NCBI GenBank assembly: GCA_038237665.1
Contig: JBBRYK010000017.1
Coordinates: 1-43,404, forward strand
DNA from: JBBRYK01 sp038237665
GTDB lineage: Bacteria; Actinomycetota; Thermoleophilia; Gaiellales; Gaiellaceae
DNA length: 43,404 nt
Reading direction: 5' to 3'
The notes under the pieces were generated by a model. That model made no database searches, had not been told where the DNA came from, and saw nothing but the letters and a program-made list of their open reading frames with translations. Shown here piece after piece: positions 25,551-33,673 of the stretch (positions are counted from its first letter, which is position 1; each line of letters begins with the position of its first letter). Both the position numbers and the translations under genes were made by a program.

Positions 25551-25657
25551 GCGCGCGCTCTTGGCACAGAACGGACACAGACACGTGCAGATCGCCGGGT
25601 TACGCTGTTCTCAGGGATCTCGGGGATCCCCTGGGGGCAGTTGGGGGCGCGGCGTGA
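25547..25657 (+). CDS. 36-codon reading frame bridging argC and argJ
   Basis: The argC-argJ gap, where these genes normally touch, holds an ATG (25547) overlapping the argC stop as ATGA and a TGA (25655-25657) overlapping the argJ GTG as GTGA. The intervening 36 codons (M-S-A-R-S-W-H-R-T-D...) have no recognisable domain, but the frame keeps translational coupling across the operon. It may be only a coupling device or an inserted segment. I do not recognise the peptide. Confidence 0.3.
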   Translation: MSARSWHRTDTDTCRSPGYAVLRDLGDPLGAVGGAA

Positions 25658-26808
25658 GCGTCACCGCAGCCCAGGGCTTCGTCGCCTCCGGCGTGCGTTG
25701 CGGCATCCGTAGCTCGGGGCTCGACCTTGCACTCGTCCGGTCGCAGTCACCCGCGACCGGCGCAGCGATGTTCACCGTCAACCGCATGCAGGCCGCGCCG
25801 GTCACGGTTAGTCGAGCGCACCTGGCCGCCGCCCAGCCTCAGGCTTTAGTTGTCAACTCTGGCAATGCGAACGCGGCTACCGGAGCTCAGGGTGAGCGCG
25901 ACGCCCGCGCCACCGCGGCCGGAGCGAGCGCTCTGCTCGGGCTCGCGCCGGAGCAAGTGCTCGTCCTCTCCACGGGCGTGATCGGCAAGCCGCTCCCGAT
26001 CGAGCTCCTCCTCGACGGGCTCGGGCCTGCTTCCGCCGGTCTTTCGCCGAAGGGCGGCGCCGATGCCGCTGAGGCGATCCTCACAACCGACACGCACGCC
26101 AAGCAGGCTGCGGCTCACGGCCCGGGCTTCACGGTCGGCGGCATGGCCAAGGGCTCGGGGATGATCCACCCCGACCTGGCGACGATGATCGCCGTGCTCA
26201 CGACCGACTACCCGCTGGAGCCTGGCGAGGCGGCGGGGTTCCTCGGCCCCGCCGTCGAGGAGAGCTTCAACGCCATCTCGGTTGACGGCGAGTGCTCGAC
26301 CAACGACGCGGTCGTCCTGCTCGCCAACGGCGCCTCACACGCCGAACGGGACGACGCCGCGTTCGGCGCGGCGCTCGCCGAGGTCTGCGCCGACCTCGCC
26401 CGGCAGATCGTCGCCGACGGCGAGGGCGCGACGGTCATGGCCGAGATCGAGGTCTCGGGAGCGGCCACGCAGGCGGAGGCGAAGGCAATCGCCCGGCGTG
26501 TCGCGACCTCGCCGCTCGTCAAGACTGCGCTGTTCGGCCGCGACGCCAATTGGGGCCGCGTTCTCGCCGCCGCCGGCTCGGCGCCGTTCAACGGCGGCTA
26601 CGCCCAGCTCGATCCCGAGCGGGTGACGCTCCGCTTCAACGGCACGACGGTCCTGGCCGGTGGAGCGCCGCAGGGGGCCGAGCCCGACCTCGCCGGCCCG
26701 AGCTGCCGCATCGAGCTCGACCTCGGGCTCGGCGACGGTGCGGCCGCGTATCTGACGAGCGATCTCTCCTACGACTACGTCCGCATCAACGCGGAGTACC
26801 GGACGTGA
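25654..26808 (+). CDS. argJ: Bifunctional ornithine acetyltransferase / N-acetylglutamate synthase
   Basis: A 384-residue enzyme moving the acetyl group from N-acetylornithine to glutamate, making arginine synthesis cyclic. The self-cleavage site is KGSGMIHPDLATMIAVLTTD with Ala176-Thr177, where Thr177 becomes the nucleophile of the new beta chain. VNSGNANAATG and the ending DLSYDYVRINAEYRT are family hallmarks. The GTG at 25654 gives the normal N-terminus (S-V-T-A-A-Q-G-F). Its stop overlaps argB (GTGA). No argA or argE is in the operon, which fits the cyclic pathway. Confidence 0.96.
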   Translation: MSVTAAQGFVASGVRCGIRSSGLDLALVRSQSPATGAAMFTVNRMQAAPVTVSRAHLAAAQPQALVVNSGNANAATGAQGERDARATAAGASALLGLAPEQVLVLSTGVIGKPLPIELLLDGLGPASAGLSPKGGADAAEAILTTDTHAKQAAAHGPGFTVGGMAKGSGMIHPDLATMIAVLTTDYPLEPGEAAGFLGPAVEESFNAISVDGECSTNDAVVLLANGASHAERDDAAFGAALAEVCADLARQIVADGEGATVMAEIEVSGAATQAEAKAIARRVATSPLVKTALFGRDANWGRVLAAAGSAPFNGGYAQLDPERVTLRFNGTTVLAGGAPQGAEPDLAGPSCRIELDLGLGDGAAAYLTSDLSYDYVRINAEYRT

Positions 26809-27473
26809 GCCGGATCGTCGTCAAGTGCGGCGGAGCCGTCGCGACGAGTGCGGCGCCGGCGATCCGCGCCCTCTCCGACGAGGGCCACGAGGTCTGCGTG
26901 GTTCACGGCGCCGGGCCGCAGATCTCCGCGATGATGCAGGCGCGCGGGCTGCCGGTGCAGTGGGTCGGCGGACGGCGGGTCACGTGCTCCGACGCGATCG
27001 AGCTGGTGCGCGAGTCGCTCGTGGCCGTGAACGAGGGGCTCTGCCTGACGATCGGCGCGGATGCGGTCGGGCTGATCGGCGACGAGATCGGCCTTCAGGC
27101 CACGCAGGTCCCCTCCCTCGGGCTCGTCGGCGATCCGATCCCCGGCCCGATGCCGGCGCTCGAAGACGCGCTCGCCGCCGGTCTGATCCCGGTCGTCGCA
27201 CCGATCGCCAGAGGCCCCCTGAACGTCAACGCCGACGAGGCTGCGGCCGCGATCGCCGTCTCCCTCGAAGCCGAGCGAATCTTCTTCCTCACCGACGTGC
27301 CCGGCCTCTTGCTGTCGGGGTCGGTCGTGTCCGTGATCGACGCTGCCGAGGCGGAAGGATTGCTCGAGCGCCGCGACCTGGACGGCGGGATCGTGCCGAA
27401 GCTCCGCGCCGCCGTCACGGCCGCCCGGCTCGGGGTTCAGGCCGAGATCGGCGCGACCGCGGTGGTGGCATGA
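26805..27473 (+). CDS. argB: Acetylglutamate kinase, short form
   Basis: A 222-residue amino-acid kinase phosphorylating N-acetylglutamate, the second step of arginine synthesis. VVKCGG (usually KYGG), VVHGAGPQIS (usually HGGGPQI), PLNVNADEAAAAIA, FFLTDVPGLL and DGGIVPKLRAA follow the family pattern. It is well below the usual 255-300 residues; the missing parts appear to be N-terminal helices and spacer loops. The N-terminal helix that mediates hexamer formation and arginine inhibition in other ArgB proteins is absent, so feedback control may lie elsewhere, for example in ArgR. GTG 26805, ATGA overlap with argD. Confidence 0.88.
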   Translation: MSRIVVKCGGAVATSAAPAIRALSDEGHEVCVVHGAGPQISAMMQARGLPVQWVGGRRVTCSDAIELVRESLVAVNEGLCLTIGADAVGLIGDEIGLQATQVPSLGLVGDPIPGPMPALEDALAAGLIPVVAPIARGPLNVNADEAAAAIAVSLEAERIFFLTDVPGLLLSGSVVSVIDAAEAEGLLERRDLDGGIVPKLRAAVTAARLGVQAEIGATAVVA

Positions 27474-28609
27474 CCACCGCGACCCGCCACGCTCCCGTTC
27501 TCCCGACCTACGCCCGACACGACGTGACGTTCGTGCACGGCGAGGGATCCTGGCTGACCGACAGCGACGGCAAGCGCTACCTCGACCTCCTCGCGGGCAT
27601 CGCCGTCGTCGCGCTGGGTCACGGACACCCCGCCCCACTCGCCGCCGCACACGGCCAGCTCGACCGGCTCTGGCATGTCTCCAACCTCTACTGGACCGAG
27701 CCGATGCAGGAGCTCGCCGAACGGCTTTCCGACCGCTTCGGCGGCGCCTCGGCCTTCTTCTGCAACTCGGGCGCCGAGGCCGTCGAAGCGGCAATCAAGT
27801 ACGGACGGCGCGCGACCGGGCGCCCCGGGATCGTCGCGCTTCACGGCTCATTCCATGGCCGGACGATCGGAGCACTCTCGGCCACGGGCCAACCGGCGAA
27901 GCGCGCCGCGTTCGAGCCGCTCGTGCCGGGCGTGTCCTTCGTCGAGCCGAACGACATCGCGGCGCTCGCCGCCGCGGTCGGGCCCGAGACCGGGAGCATC
28001 CTGCTCGAGCCGATCCTCGGCGAGGGTGGCGTCGTGCCGCTGACCGCCGAGTTCGTCGCCGCTGCCCGCGCCCTCGCCGACCGGCACGGCACCCTGCTCG
28101 TCTTCGACGAGGTGCAGGCCGGAGTCGGTCGAACCGGAAGCTTCTTCGCCTGGGAGCAACTCGACGTCGAGCCCGATGCGGTGACGCTCGCCAAGGGTCT
28201 CGCGAACGGCTTGCCGATCGGCTGCCTGCTCGTCGCCGACCACGCGGCGGGCGCGTTTCAGCCGGGCGACCACGCGAGCACGTTCGGTGGCAATCCCGTC
28301 GTCTGTGCCGCGGCCAACGCCGTTTGCGACACGCTCACCGACGACCTGCTCGCCGATGTTCAGGAGCGCGGGGCGCAGCTGACCGCCGGAATCGCCGAAC
28401 TTCCGAGCGTCATCGCGGTTCGCGGGCGAGGACTCCTGTTGGCCGCGGATCTCGAGGGACCGTCGAGCGACGCTGTCGCGGCGGCCCTCGAGCACGGGCT
28501 CGTGATCGGCTCGGCGGGGGACAGCACGCTCCGCTTCACACCCCCGCTGACGATCTCCGAGAGCGAGGTCGAGCTCGCCCTCGAGCTGATGAGAAAGACG
28601 CTCGGATGA
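27470..28609 (+). CDS. argD: Acetylornithine aminotransferase
   Basis: A 379-residue PLP-dependent class III aminotransferase converting N-acetylglutamate semialdehyde to N-acetylornithine. Recognisable are YLDLLAGIAVVALGHGHP, FFCNSGAEAVEAAIK, SFHGRTIGALSATGQ, LLVFDEVQAGVGRTG and the PLP lysine in TLAKGLANGLPIG (Lys242). The ATG at 27470 overlaps the argB stop, and its own stop overlaps argR (ATGA). Confidence 0.95.
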   Translation: MTTATRHAPVLPTYARHDVTFVHGEGSWLTDSDGKRYLDLLAGIAVVALGHGHPAPLAAAHGQLDRLWHVSNLYWTEPMQELAERLSDRFGGASAFFCNSGAEAVEAAIKYGRRATGRPGIVALHGSFHGRTIGALSATGQPAKRAAFEPLVPGVSFVEPNDIAALAAAVGPETGSILLEPILGEGGVVPLTAEFVAAARALADRHGTLLVFDEVQAGVGRTGSFFAWEQLDVEPDAVTLAKGLANGLPIGCLLVADHAAGAFQPGDHASTFGGNPVVCAAANAVCDTLTDDLLADVQERGAQLTAGIAELPSVIAVRGRGLLLAADLEGPSSDAVAAALEHGLVIGSAGDSTLRFTPPLTISESEVELALELMRKTLG

Positions 28610-29067
28610 ACAAGTTCGACCGGCAGGGGGCAATTCTCAGGCTGGTCCAGGAGCGCCCGCTCGCGACCCAGGCCGAGGTCGCGGAAGCGCTGCGGGCCGC
28701 CGGCTACGAGGCCGTTCAGACAACGGTCTCGAGGGATATCGCTCAGCTCGGGCTCGTCAAGGTCCGGGGCGAAGACGGCCGGCTCGTCTATGCCCTTCCG
28801 GGCGCCGACGACCTGACCCGGCTGAGCGAGCTGACCGCCGCCCTTCGGCGCTGGACGCTTTCCCTCACCCCGACCGGCAACCTCGTTGTCGTCGCGACGC
28901 CCGCGGGCTGCGCGAACGCCCTCGCCCAGGCCCTCGACGAAGCGCGCCTGCCCGACATCGCGGGCACGCTCGCCGGCGACAACGCAATCTTCGTCGCCGC
29001 CCGCGAGGGGCTCTCCGGCGCCGACCTCGCAGCCGAGCTACGCCACCACCTGGAAGGAGATACCTGA
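28606..29067 (+). CDS. argR: Arginine repressor ArgR
   Basis: A 153-residue repressor. The N-terminal winged helix reads RQGAILRLVQERPLATQAEVAEALRAAGYEAVQTTVSRDIAQLGLVKV. The C-terminal arginine-binding oligomerisation domain includes LTPTGNLVVVATPAGCANALAQALD and ending segment GTLAGDNAIFVAARE, where GTLAGDN(A/T)IF is the corepressor site. Being encoded within the operon it probably controls, it should autoregulate through the operator at 24551-24563. Overlaps argG by one base (TGATG). Confidence 0.95.
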   Translation: MNKFDRQGAILRLVQERPLATQAEVAEALRAAGYEAVQTTVSRDIAQLGLVKVRGEDGRLVYALPGADDLTRLSELTAALRRWTLSLTPTGNLVVVATPAGCANALAQALDEARLPDIAGTLAGDNAIFVAAREGLSGADLAAELRHHLEGDT

Positions 29068-30269
29068 TGAGCACTGCGGTCCTCTGTTACTCGGGCGGCC
29101 TCGATACAAGCTGCGCGATCGCGTGGCTGAAGGAGGATTACGGCTTCGACGAGGTCGTCGCCGTGCTCGTCGACGTCGGGCAGGACGTCGATTTCGGCCC
29201 CGCGCTCCATCGCGGCCGGATCGCCGGAGCGGACCAGGTGCTCGTCGTCGACCGCCGCCAGGCCTTCGCCCGCGACCAGGTCGCAAAGGCGCTTCTCGCG
29301 AACGCGCTCTACGAGGGCCGCTACCCGCTCATCTCCGCGCTCTCGCGGCCGGTCATCGCGGGAGCGGCGGCCGAGATCGCCCTGGAGCTCGACGCCGAGG
29401 CCGTGGTGCACGGCTGCACGGGCAAGGGCAACGACCAGCTGCGCTTCGAGCTCGCGTTCAGGTCGCAGTACCCCGGCGTGCGGGTGATCGCGCCCTTGCG
29501 GGACCGGGTCTGGACGCGCGACGAGGAGATCGCCTACGCGCAGGAGCGGGGCATTCCCGTCGAGGCCAAGCCGGACTCGCCCTATTCGATCGACGACAAC
29601 CTCTTCGGCCGCGCGATCGAGGCCGGAATCCTCGAGGACCCCTGGGTGGGGCCGCCCGAGGATGCCTTCCTGCTCACCGCGTCGCCGGCCGACGCCCCCG
29701 AGGCGTCCGAGATCGTCGTCGCCTTCGAACATGGGCTTCCGGTCGCGCTCGAGGGCGAAGACCTCGAACTCGCCGACCTCGTGGCTGCGCTGAACGAGCA
29801 GGTCGGCGCGTACGGAATCGGACGGATCGACATGATCGAGAACCGCGCCGTCGGCATCAAGAGCCGCGAGCTCTACGAGGCGCCGGCCGCGCTCGTCCTG
29901 ATCGAGGCACATCGCTCGCTCGAGGAGCTCGTACTGACGAAGGCCGAGCTCCACGCGAAGCGCGAGCTCGAACCGCGCTGGGCACAGCTGGTCTACGACG
30001 GCCTCTGGTTCAGTCCGCTGCGCCCGGCCTACGACGCCTTCTTCGCCGAGACGCAGAAGCTCGTCGCCGGTGAGGTCCGGATCGCGCTGCAGGCGGGAGC
30101 TCCCGTCGTCACAGGGCGCCGCTCCGAGCATGCGCTCTACGCCGAGGAGCTGGCGTCATACGGGACCGGCGAGACCTTTCCGCACGAGGCGGCAGAGGGG
30201 TTCATCCGCATCTCTGCACTCGAAACGGACCTCACGGCGGCCCGGGAGCGGCGACACTCCACGGTATGA
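29067..30269 (+). CDS. argG: Argininosuccinate synthase
   Basis: A 400-residue ATP-dependent ligase joining citrulline and aspartate. The PP-loop SGGLDTS is at 9-15. YPLISALSRPVIA, VHGCTGKGNDQLRFE, KPDSPYSIDDNLFGRAIE and the C-terminal LYAEELASYGTGETFPHEAAEGFI are typical. Length is normal. ATG 29067 shares its A with the argR stop and its stop overlaps argH (ATGA). argF (ornithine carbamoyltransferase) is not in this operon. Confidence 0.97.
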   Translation: MSTAVLCYSGGLDTSCAIAWLKEDYGFDEVVAVLVDVGQDVDFGPALHRGRIAGADQVLVVDRRQAFARDQVAKALLANALYEGRYPLISALSRPVIAGAAAEIALELDAEAVVHGCTGKGNDQLRFELAFRSQYPGVRVIAPLRDRVWTRDEEIAYAQERGIPVEAKPDSPYSIDDNLFGRAIEAGILEDPWVGPPEDAFLLTASPADAPEASEIVVAFEHGLPVALEGEDLELADLVAALNEQVGAYGIGRIDMIENRAVGIKSRELYEAPAALVLIEAHRSLEELVLTKAELHAKRELEPRWAQLVYDGLWFSPLRPAYDAFFAETQKLVAGEVRIALQAGAPVVTGRRSEHALYAEELASYGTGETFPHEAAEGFIRISALETDLTAARERRHSTV

Positions 30270-31498
30270 CTCTCTGGGCCGGCCGCGTCCGGACGGGGCT
30301 CGACCCGGCCGTCTGGGAGTTCCTGAAGGCAAAGGACGCGGAGCTCCTTCTCTACGACCTCGAGGCGACCGCGCTGCACGCGCGCCGCCTCGCGGCCGCT
30401 GGATTGCTTTCGGCCGAGGAGCTCGCCGAGGCGACCGAGCGCCTGGCCCAGATCTCGGTCGAGCAGATCTCGGCTGCAGACGAGGACGTCCACACCGCGA
30501 TCGAGCGACTGCTCGGGGCTGTCGGGCGGAAGATCCACGCCGGCCGGTCCCGGAACGACCAGGTCGCCGCGGCGATGCGCCTCTACGTCCAGGACGCCTG
30601 CGGCGAAGCGATCGAGGCGATCGAGCGGTTCGCGGTGACGCTGCTGGACGTCGCCGAAGGCGAGGCCGAGACGCCCTTGCCGGGCTACACCCATCTCCAG
30701 CGTGCGATTCCCGTGACCGTCGGGCACCACCTGCTCGCGTGGGTCGAGATGCTCGAGCGCGACCGGGCCCGGTTCACGTTCGCCGCGGGACAGGCCGCCG
30801 CCTCGCCGCTCGGCGCCGGGGCCCTCGCAGGGTCGACGCTTCCGCTTCCGTCCCCGTCCGATGCGATGCGCAATTCACTCGACGCCGTTGCCGATCGCGA
30901 TTTCGCCGTCGACTACCTTTATGCCTGCGCGGTGCTCTTCGTCCACCTGTCGCGAATCGGCGAGGAGATCTGCCTCTGGGCCAGCGCCGAGTTCGGTTTC
31001 GTCCAGCTGCCCGAGTCGGCGGCAACCGGCTCGTCGATGATGCCCCAGAAGCTGAACCCCGACGTCGCCGAGCTGGCACGGGGCAAGGCGGGGACCGCTC
31101 TGGGCCGGCTCACGGGTCTACTCGCGACGCTGAAAGGCCTCCCACTCGCGTACAACCGCGACCTGCAAGAGGACAAGGAACCGGTCTTCGCAGCGCGCCG
31201 CGACGTGGGTACCGCACTCGATGCGCTTGCCGTGCTCGTGGAGGGGCTCGACTTCGATCGAGCACGGCTGACGGCTGCCTGCGCCGACCCGACGCTCCGC
31301 GCGACGGACGCCGTCGAGGCGCTCGTGCTCGAGGGCATGCCCTTCAGGGATGCCTACGAGCACGTCGGCGAGACCCTCCGGGACGGTTCGTTCGAACAGC
31401 CGGCCGACGTGCCGCAGCGACCGTCACCGGGCCCCGGAGGTGTGCGCGAGGCGCTCGACGCGGCAAGATCTCGCTTCAGTGCTGGACCTCTTCCCTGA
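30266..31498 (+). CDS. argH: Argininosuccinate lyase
   Basis: A 410-residue lyase releasing arginine and fumarate. SRNDQVAAAMRLYVQD, PLPGYTHLQRAIPVTVGHHLLA and the superfamily signature GSSMMPQKLNPD (near residue 255) are present. It is some 45 residues shorter than common ArgH, and the loss is at the C-terminus, which ends soon after LVLEGMPFRDAYEHVG. The ATG at 30266 overlaps argG. Its end overlaps the lysA start by 20 nt, which continues the chain of coupling. Confidence 0.95.
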   Translation: MTLWAGRVRTGLDPAVWEFLKAKDAELLLYDLEATALHARRLAAAGLLSAEELAEATERLAQISVEQISAADEDVHTAIERLLGAVGRKIHAGRSRNDQVAAAMRLYVQDACGEAIEAIERFAVTLLDVAEGEAETPLPGYTHLQRAIPVTVGHHLLAWVEMLERDRARFTFAAGQAAASPLGAGALAGSTLPLPSPSDAMRNSLDAVADRDFAVDYLYACAVLFVHLSRIGEEICLWASAEFGFVQLPESAATGSSMMPQKLNPDVAELARGKAGTALGRLTGLLATLKGLPLAYNRDLQEDKEPVFAARRDVGTALDALAVLVEGLDFDRARLTAACADPTLRATDAVEALVLEGMPFRDAYEHVGETLRDGSFEQPADVPQRPSPGPGGVREALDAARSRFSAGPLP

Positions 31499-32723
31499 CA
31501 GCGTCGCCGCCGGCGACGAGCTCCAGATCGGCGGGCTCACCGCCTCGGCGCTCGCCGAGGAGTTCGGCACGCCGCTCGTCGTCTACTGCGAGCAGACGTT
31601 GCGCGCCCGCGCGCGCGCCTACCGGGAGGCCGCGCCCGACGCGCGGATTCTCTACAGCGTCAAGGCGTTCCCGAACGTCGCGCTGCTGCAGCTGTTCGCC
31701 GAGGAGGGAATCGGCGCCGAGGTGTCCGCGCTCGGCGAGCTCGAGTTTGCTCGTCGTGCTGGCATCCAGGGCGAGCGGATCCTCGTCGACGGCAACAACA
31801 AGTCCGACGAGGAGGTCGGCGCCGCCGTCGACGCGGGGGCTTCGTTCGTCGTGGATGCGCCGGACGACCTCGAGCGCGCCGCCTCCGCCGGGATCCGCGG
31901 CGACATCCTCGTTCGCGTGACGCCCGGGATCGACGCCGAAACGCACGACGCGATCAAGACGGGCCACCTGGGGTCGAAGTTCGGGCTGCCTCCCGACGAC
32001 GCGCTCGCAACGATCGGCCGGGGCAATGTCGCAGGGCTGCACGTCCATATCGGCTCGCAGCTCCTCGACCTGGGCGCCGAACGGATGACGATCGAGTGGC
32101 TGGCCGCGTTCGTGGCCCGGTGCCGGGCCGAGCTCGGCTGGACGCCGCGCCTGCTCGACCTCGGCGGAGGCCTCGGCATCCGCTATCTCCCCGAAGACGC
32201 GCATGTCGGGATCGCCGAGTTCGTCGAGGCGCTCGTCTCGAGCACGCGGGCTGCCTGGAAGCTGCACGGGCTGCCCGAGCCCCAGCTGATCCTCGAGCCC
32301 GGCCGCTCGCTCGTCGGGGACGGTGCGGTGACGCTCTACCGCGTCGGTGTCGTGAAGCCGGTGAGCGGGACGACCTACGTCGCGATCGACGGGGGGATGT
32401 CGGACAACCCACGACCCCAGCTGTACGGCGCTCGCTTCACGGCCGTGCTGGCGAATCGATTGGGCCAGGAGCCGACCCGGGCGTACACGGTGTGCGGCAA
32501 GCACTGCGAATCGGGCGACGTCATGATCGACCGGGTGGCGCTGCCGGAACCGCGCCGCGGCGACCTGCTCGCCGTGCCGGCGACGGGCGCCTACACGCTT
32601 GGCATGGGGTCGAACTACAACGGTGTCCCGCGGCCGGCCGCGGTGCTGGTCGGCGACGGCCGCGTTCGCCTGATCCGCCGGCGCGAGACGATCGCCGATC
32701 TACTCGCGCTCGAGAACGGCTGA
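31479..32723 (+). CDS. lysA: Diaminopimelate decarboxylase
   Basis: A 414-residue PLP enzyme making lysine from meso-diaminopimelate. The PLP lysine is in YSVKAFPN (Lys62). HVHIGSQ, LLDLGGGLGIRY, LEPGRSLVGDGAVTLYRVG, the active-site cysteine segment CGKHCESGD and YNGVPRP all fit. The GTG at 31479, inside argH, gives the normal length and N-terminus. It places the last step of lysine synthesis under the arginine promoter. Its 3' end overlaps the convergent U32-like gene by 24 nt. Confidence 0.93.
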   Translation: MLDLFPDSVAAGDELQIGGLTASALAEEFGTPLVVYCEQTLRARARAYREAAPDARILYSVKAFPNVALLQLFAEEGIGAEVSALGELEFARRAGIQGERILVDGNNKSDEEVGAAVDAGASFVVDAPDDLERAASAGIRGDILVRVTPGIDAETHDAIKTGHLGSKFGLPPDDALATIGRGNVAGLHVHIGSQLLDLGAERMTIEWLAAFVARCRAELGWTPRLLDLGGGLGIRYLPEDAHVGIAEFVEALVSSTRAAWKLHGLPEPQLILEPGRSLVGDGAVTLYRVGVVKPVSGTTYVAIDGGMSDNPRPQLYGARFTAVLANRLGQEPTRAYTVCGKHCESGDVMIDRVALPEPRRGDLLAVPATGAYTLGMGSNYNGVPRPAAVLVGDGRVRLIRRRETIADLLALENG

Positions 32724-33650
32724 GGCAACCGGCACGGCGAGCCCGGCGGCCCCGAGCTCGGACGTCTGTGCGTCGTAGCCCGACCGGGCCAGCAGCTCGA
32801 GCCCGAGCCGCGCCCGCCGCACTCGCTCGCGACTGAGCGCGACCGTCGTCGTCTCGAGATGTGTGCCGGCGGGATAGACGCCCGGCGCGTTGCGGAGCCC
32901 GAACTTGACGTAGACCGGCGCGGCGACGCGGATCAGCTCCGGGATCTCGTGCAGCCGGACGAAGCCGCCGAGGTTGTCGGGCGCCTCGACGTAGACGTCG
33001 AGTGGAATCTCGACGGCTGACCGAATCGCCGCAATCTGAGCGAGGCTCAGGTCAGTCGGAAGGTTGATCGTGCTCGCGCCCAGCTGCTCGAGCACGCGGG
33101 CGGCGGCGGGATTCGCCGCCGGGAGCATGACCGAGACCTTCGCCTGCATATCGGCCGGCAGCTCGCCCGCGCGACGCAGGTCGGCGAACACGGCGAGGAC
33201 GCCGAGGTCGGCGACGAGGACGCTGCGAAAACCGTGCGCCGCCGCGCGGCGCGCATCCGCGAGTGCGTACACGACCTGTTCCTGGCCACGGGCGGCAGGG
33301 GCAACGACAGCGCCGGCCGGCGACCTGGCCATTGCAGAGATGTCCCAGCCGGCGTTCGGGCGTGCGAAGAGGCTGACCTCGACGCGCGCGGCGGCGGCGA
33401 GGCCGGCCAGCTCGTCGAGCTCGGCGTCCGTTTGCAGAAAGACGCCGCTGCCCTGGGAAACCCGGTGAACGACGATGTCGAGCCGATCGGCCTCCTCGAG
33501 CACCGCCTCGAGACAACGCGGGCCTTCCGTGCTCGGGATCTCGACCCGGTACTTCGCGCCGTCGGGAAAGCGCTTGCCGGACGTCGGCAGGTCGTGAAGG
33601 TCGCCCGGCGGAAGGCCGATCGACTCCAGAAAGCGCCGCGTCGCGTCCAC
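32700..33650 (-). CDS. U32-peptidase-like TIM-barrel protein, function unknown
   Basis: A 316-residue cytoplasmic protein with alternating alpha/beta character: RVEIPSTEGPRCLEAVLEEA, VHRVSQGSGVFLQTDAEL, VEVSLFARPNAGWDISAMARSPAG, VLVADLGVLAVFADL, STINLPTDLSLAQIAAIRSAV, PLDVYVEAPDNLGGFVRLHEI and YVKFGLRNAPGVYP. I link it tentatively to the peptidase U32-like barrels, some of which act in tRNA hydroxylation or ubiquinone synthesis. No collagenase signature is evident. Start GTG 33650, with -10-like TACCCT 7 nt upstream. It diverges from the selenoprotein gene by only 23 nt. Confidence 0.7.
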   Translation of the reverse strand: MDATRRFLESIGLPPGDLHDLPTSGKRFPDGAKYRVEIPSTEGPRCLEAVLEEADRLDIVVHRVSQGSGVFLQTDAELDELAGLAAAARVEVSLFARPNAGWDISAMARSPAGAVVAPAARGQEQVVYALADARRAAAHGFRSVLVADLGVLAVFADLRRAGELPADMQAKVSVMLPAANPAAARVLEQLGASTINLPTDLSLAQIAAIRSAVEIPLDVYVEAPDNLGGFVRLHEIPELIRVAAPVYVKFGLRNAPGVYPAGTHLETTTVALSRERVRRARLGLELLARSGYDAQTSELGAAGLAVPVASAVLERE

Positions 33651-33657
33651 TGCCCTG

Positions 33658-33663
33658 AGGGTA
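33658..33663 (-). promoter_or_regulatory. Probable -10 box of the U32-like gene
   Basis: TACCCT on the minus strand ends 7 nt before the GTG at 33650. It overlaps by two bases the plus-strand -10 box TAACGT (33662-33667), so the two divergent genes would compete for polymerase. Confidence 0.4.
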
Positions 33664-33667
33664 ACGT
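33662..33667 (+). promoter_or_regulatory. Probable -10 box of the selenoprotein gene
   Basis: TAACGT on the plus strand ends 6 nt before the GTG at 33674, in the leaderless spacing. Its -35 region would lie inside the divergent gene. Confidence 0.4.
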
Positions 33668-33673
33668 CCTTGC

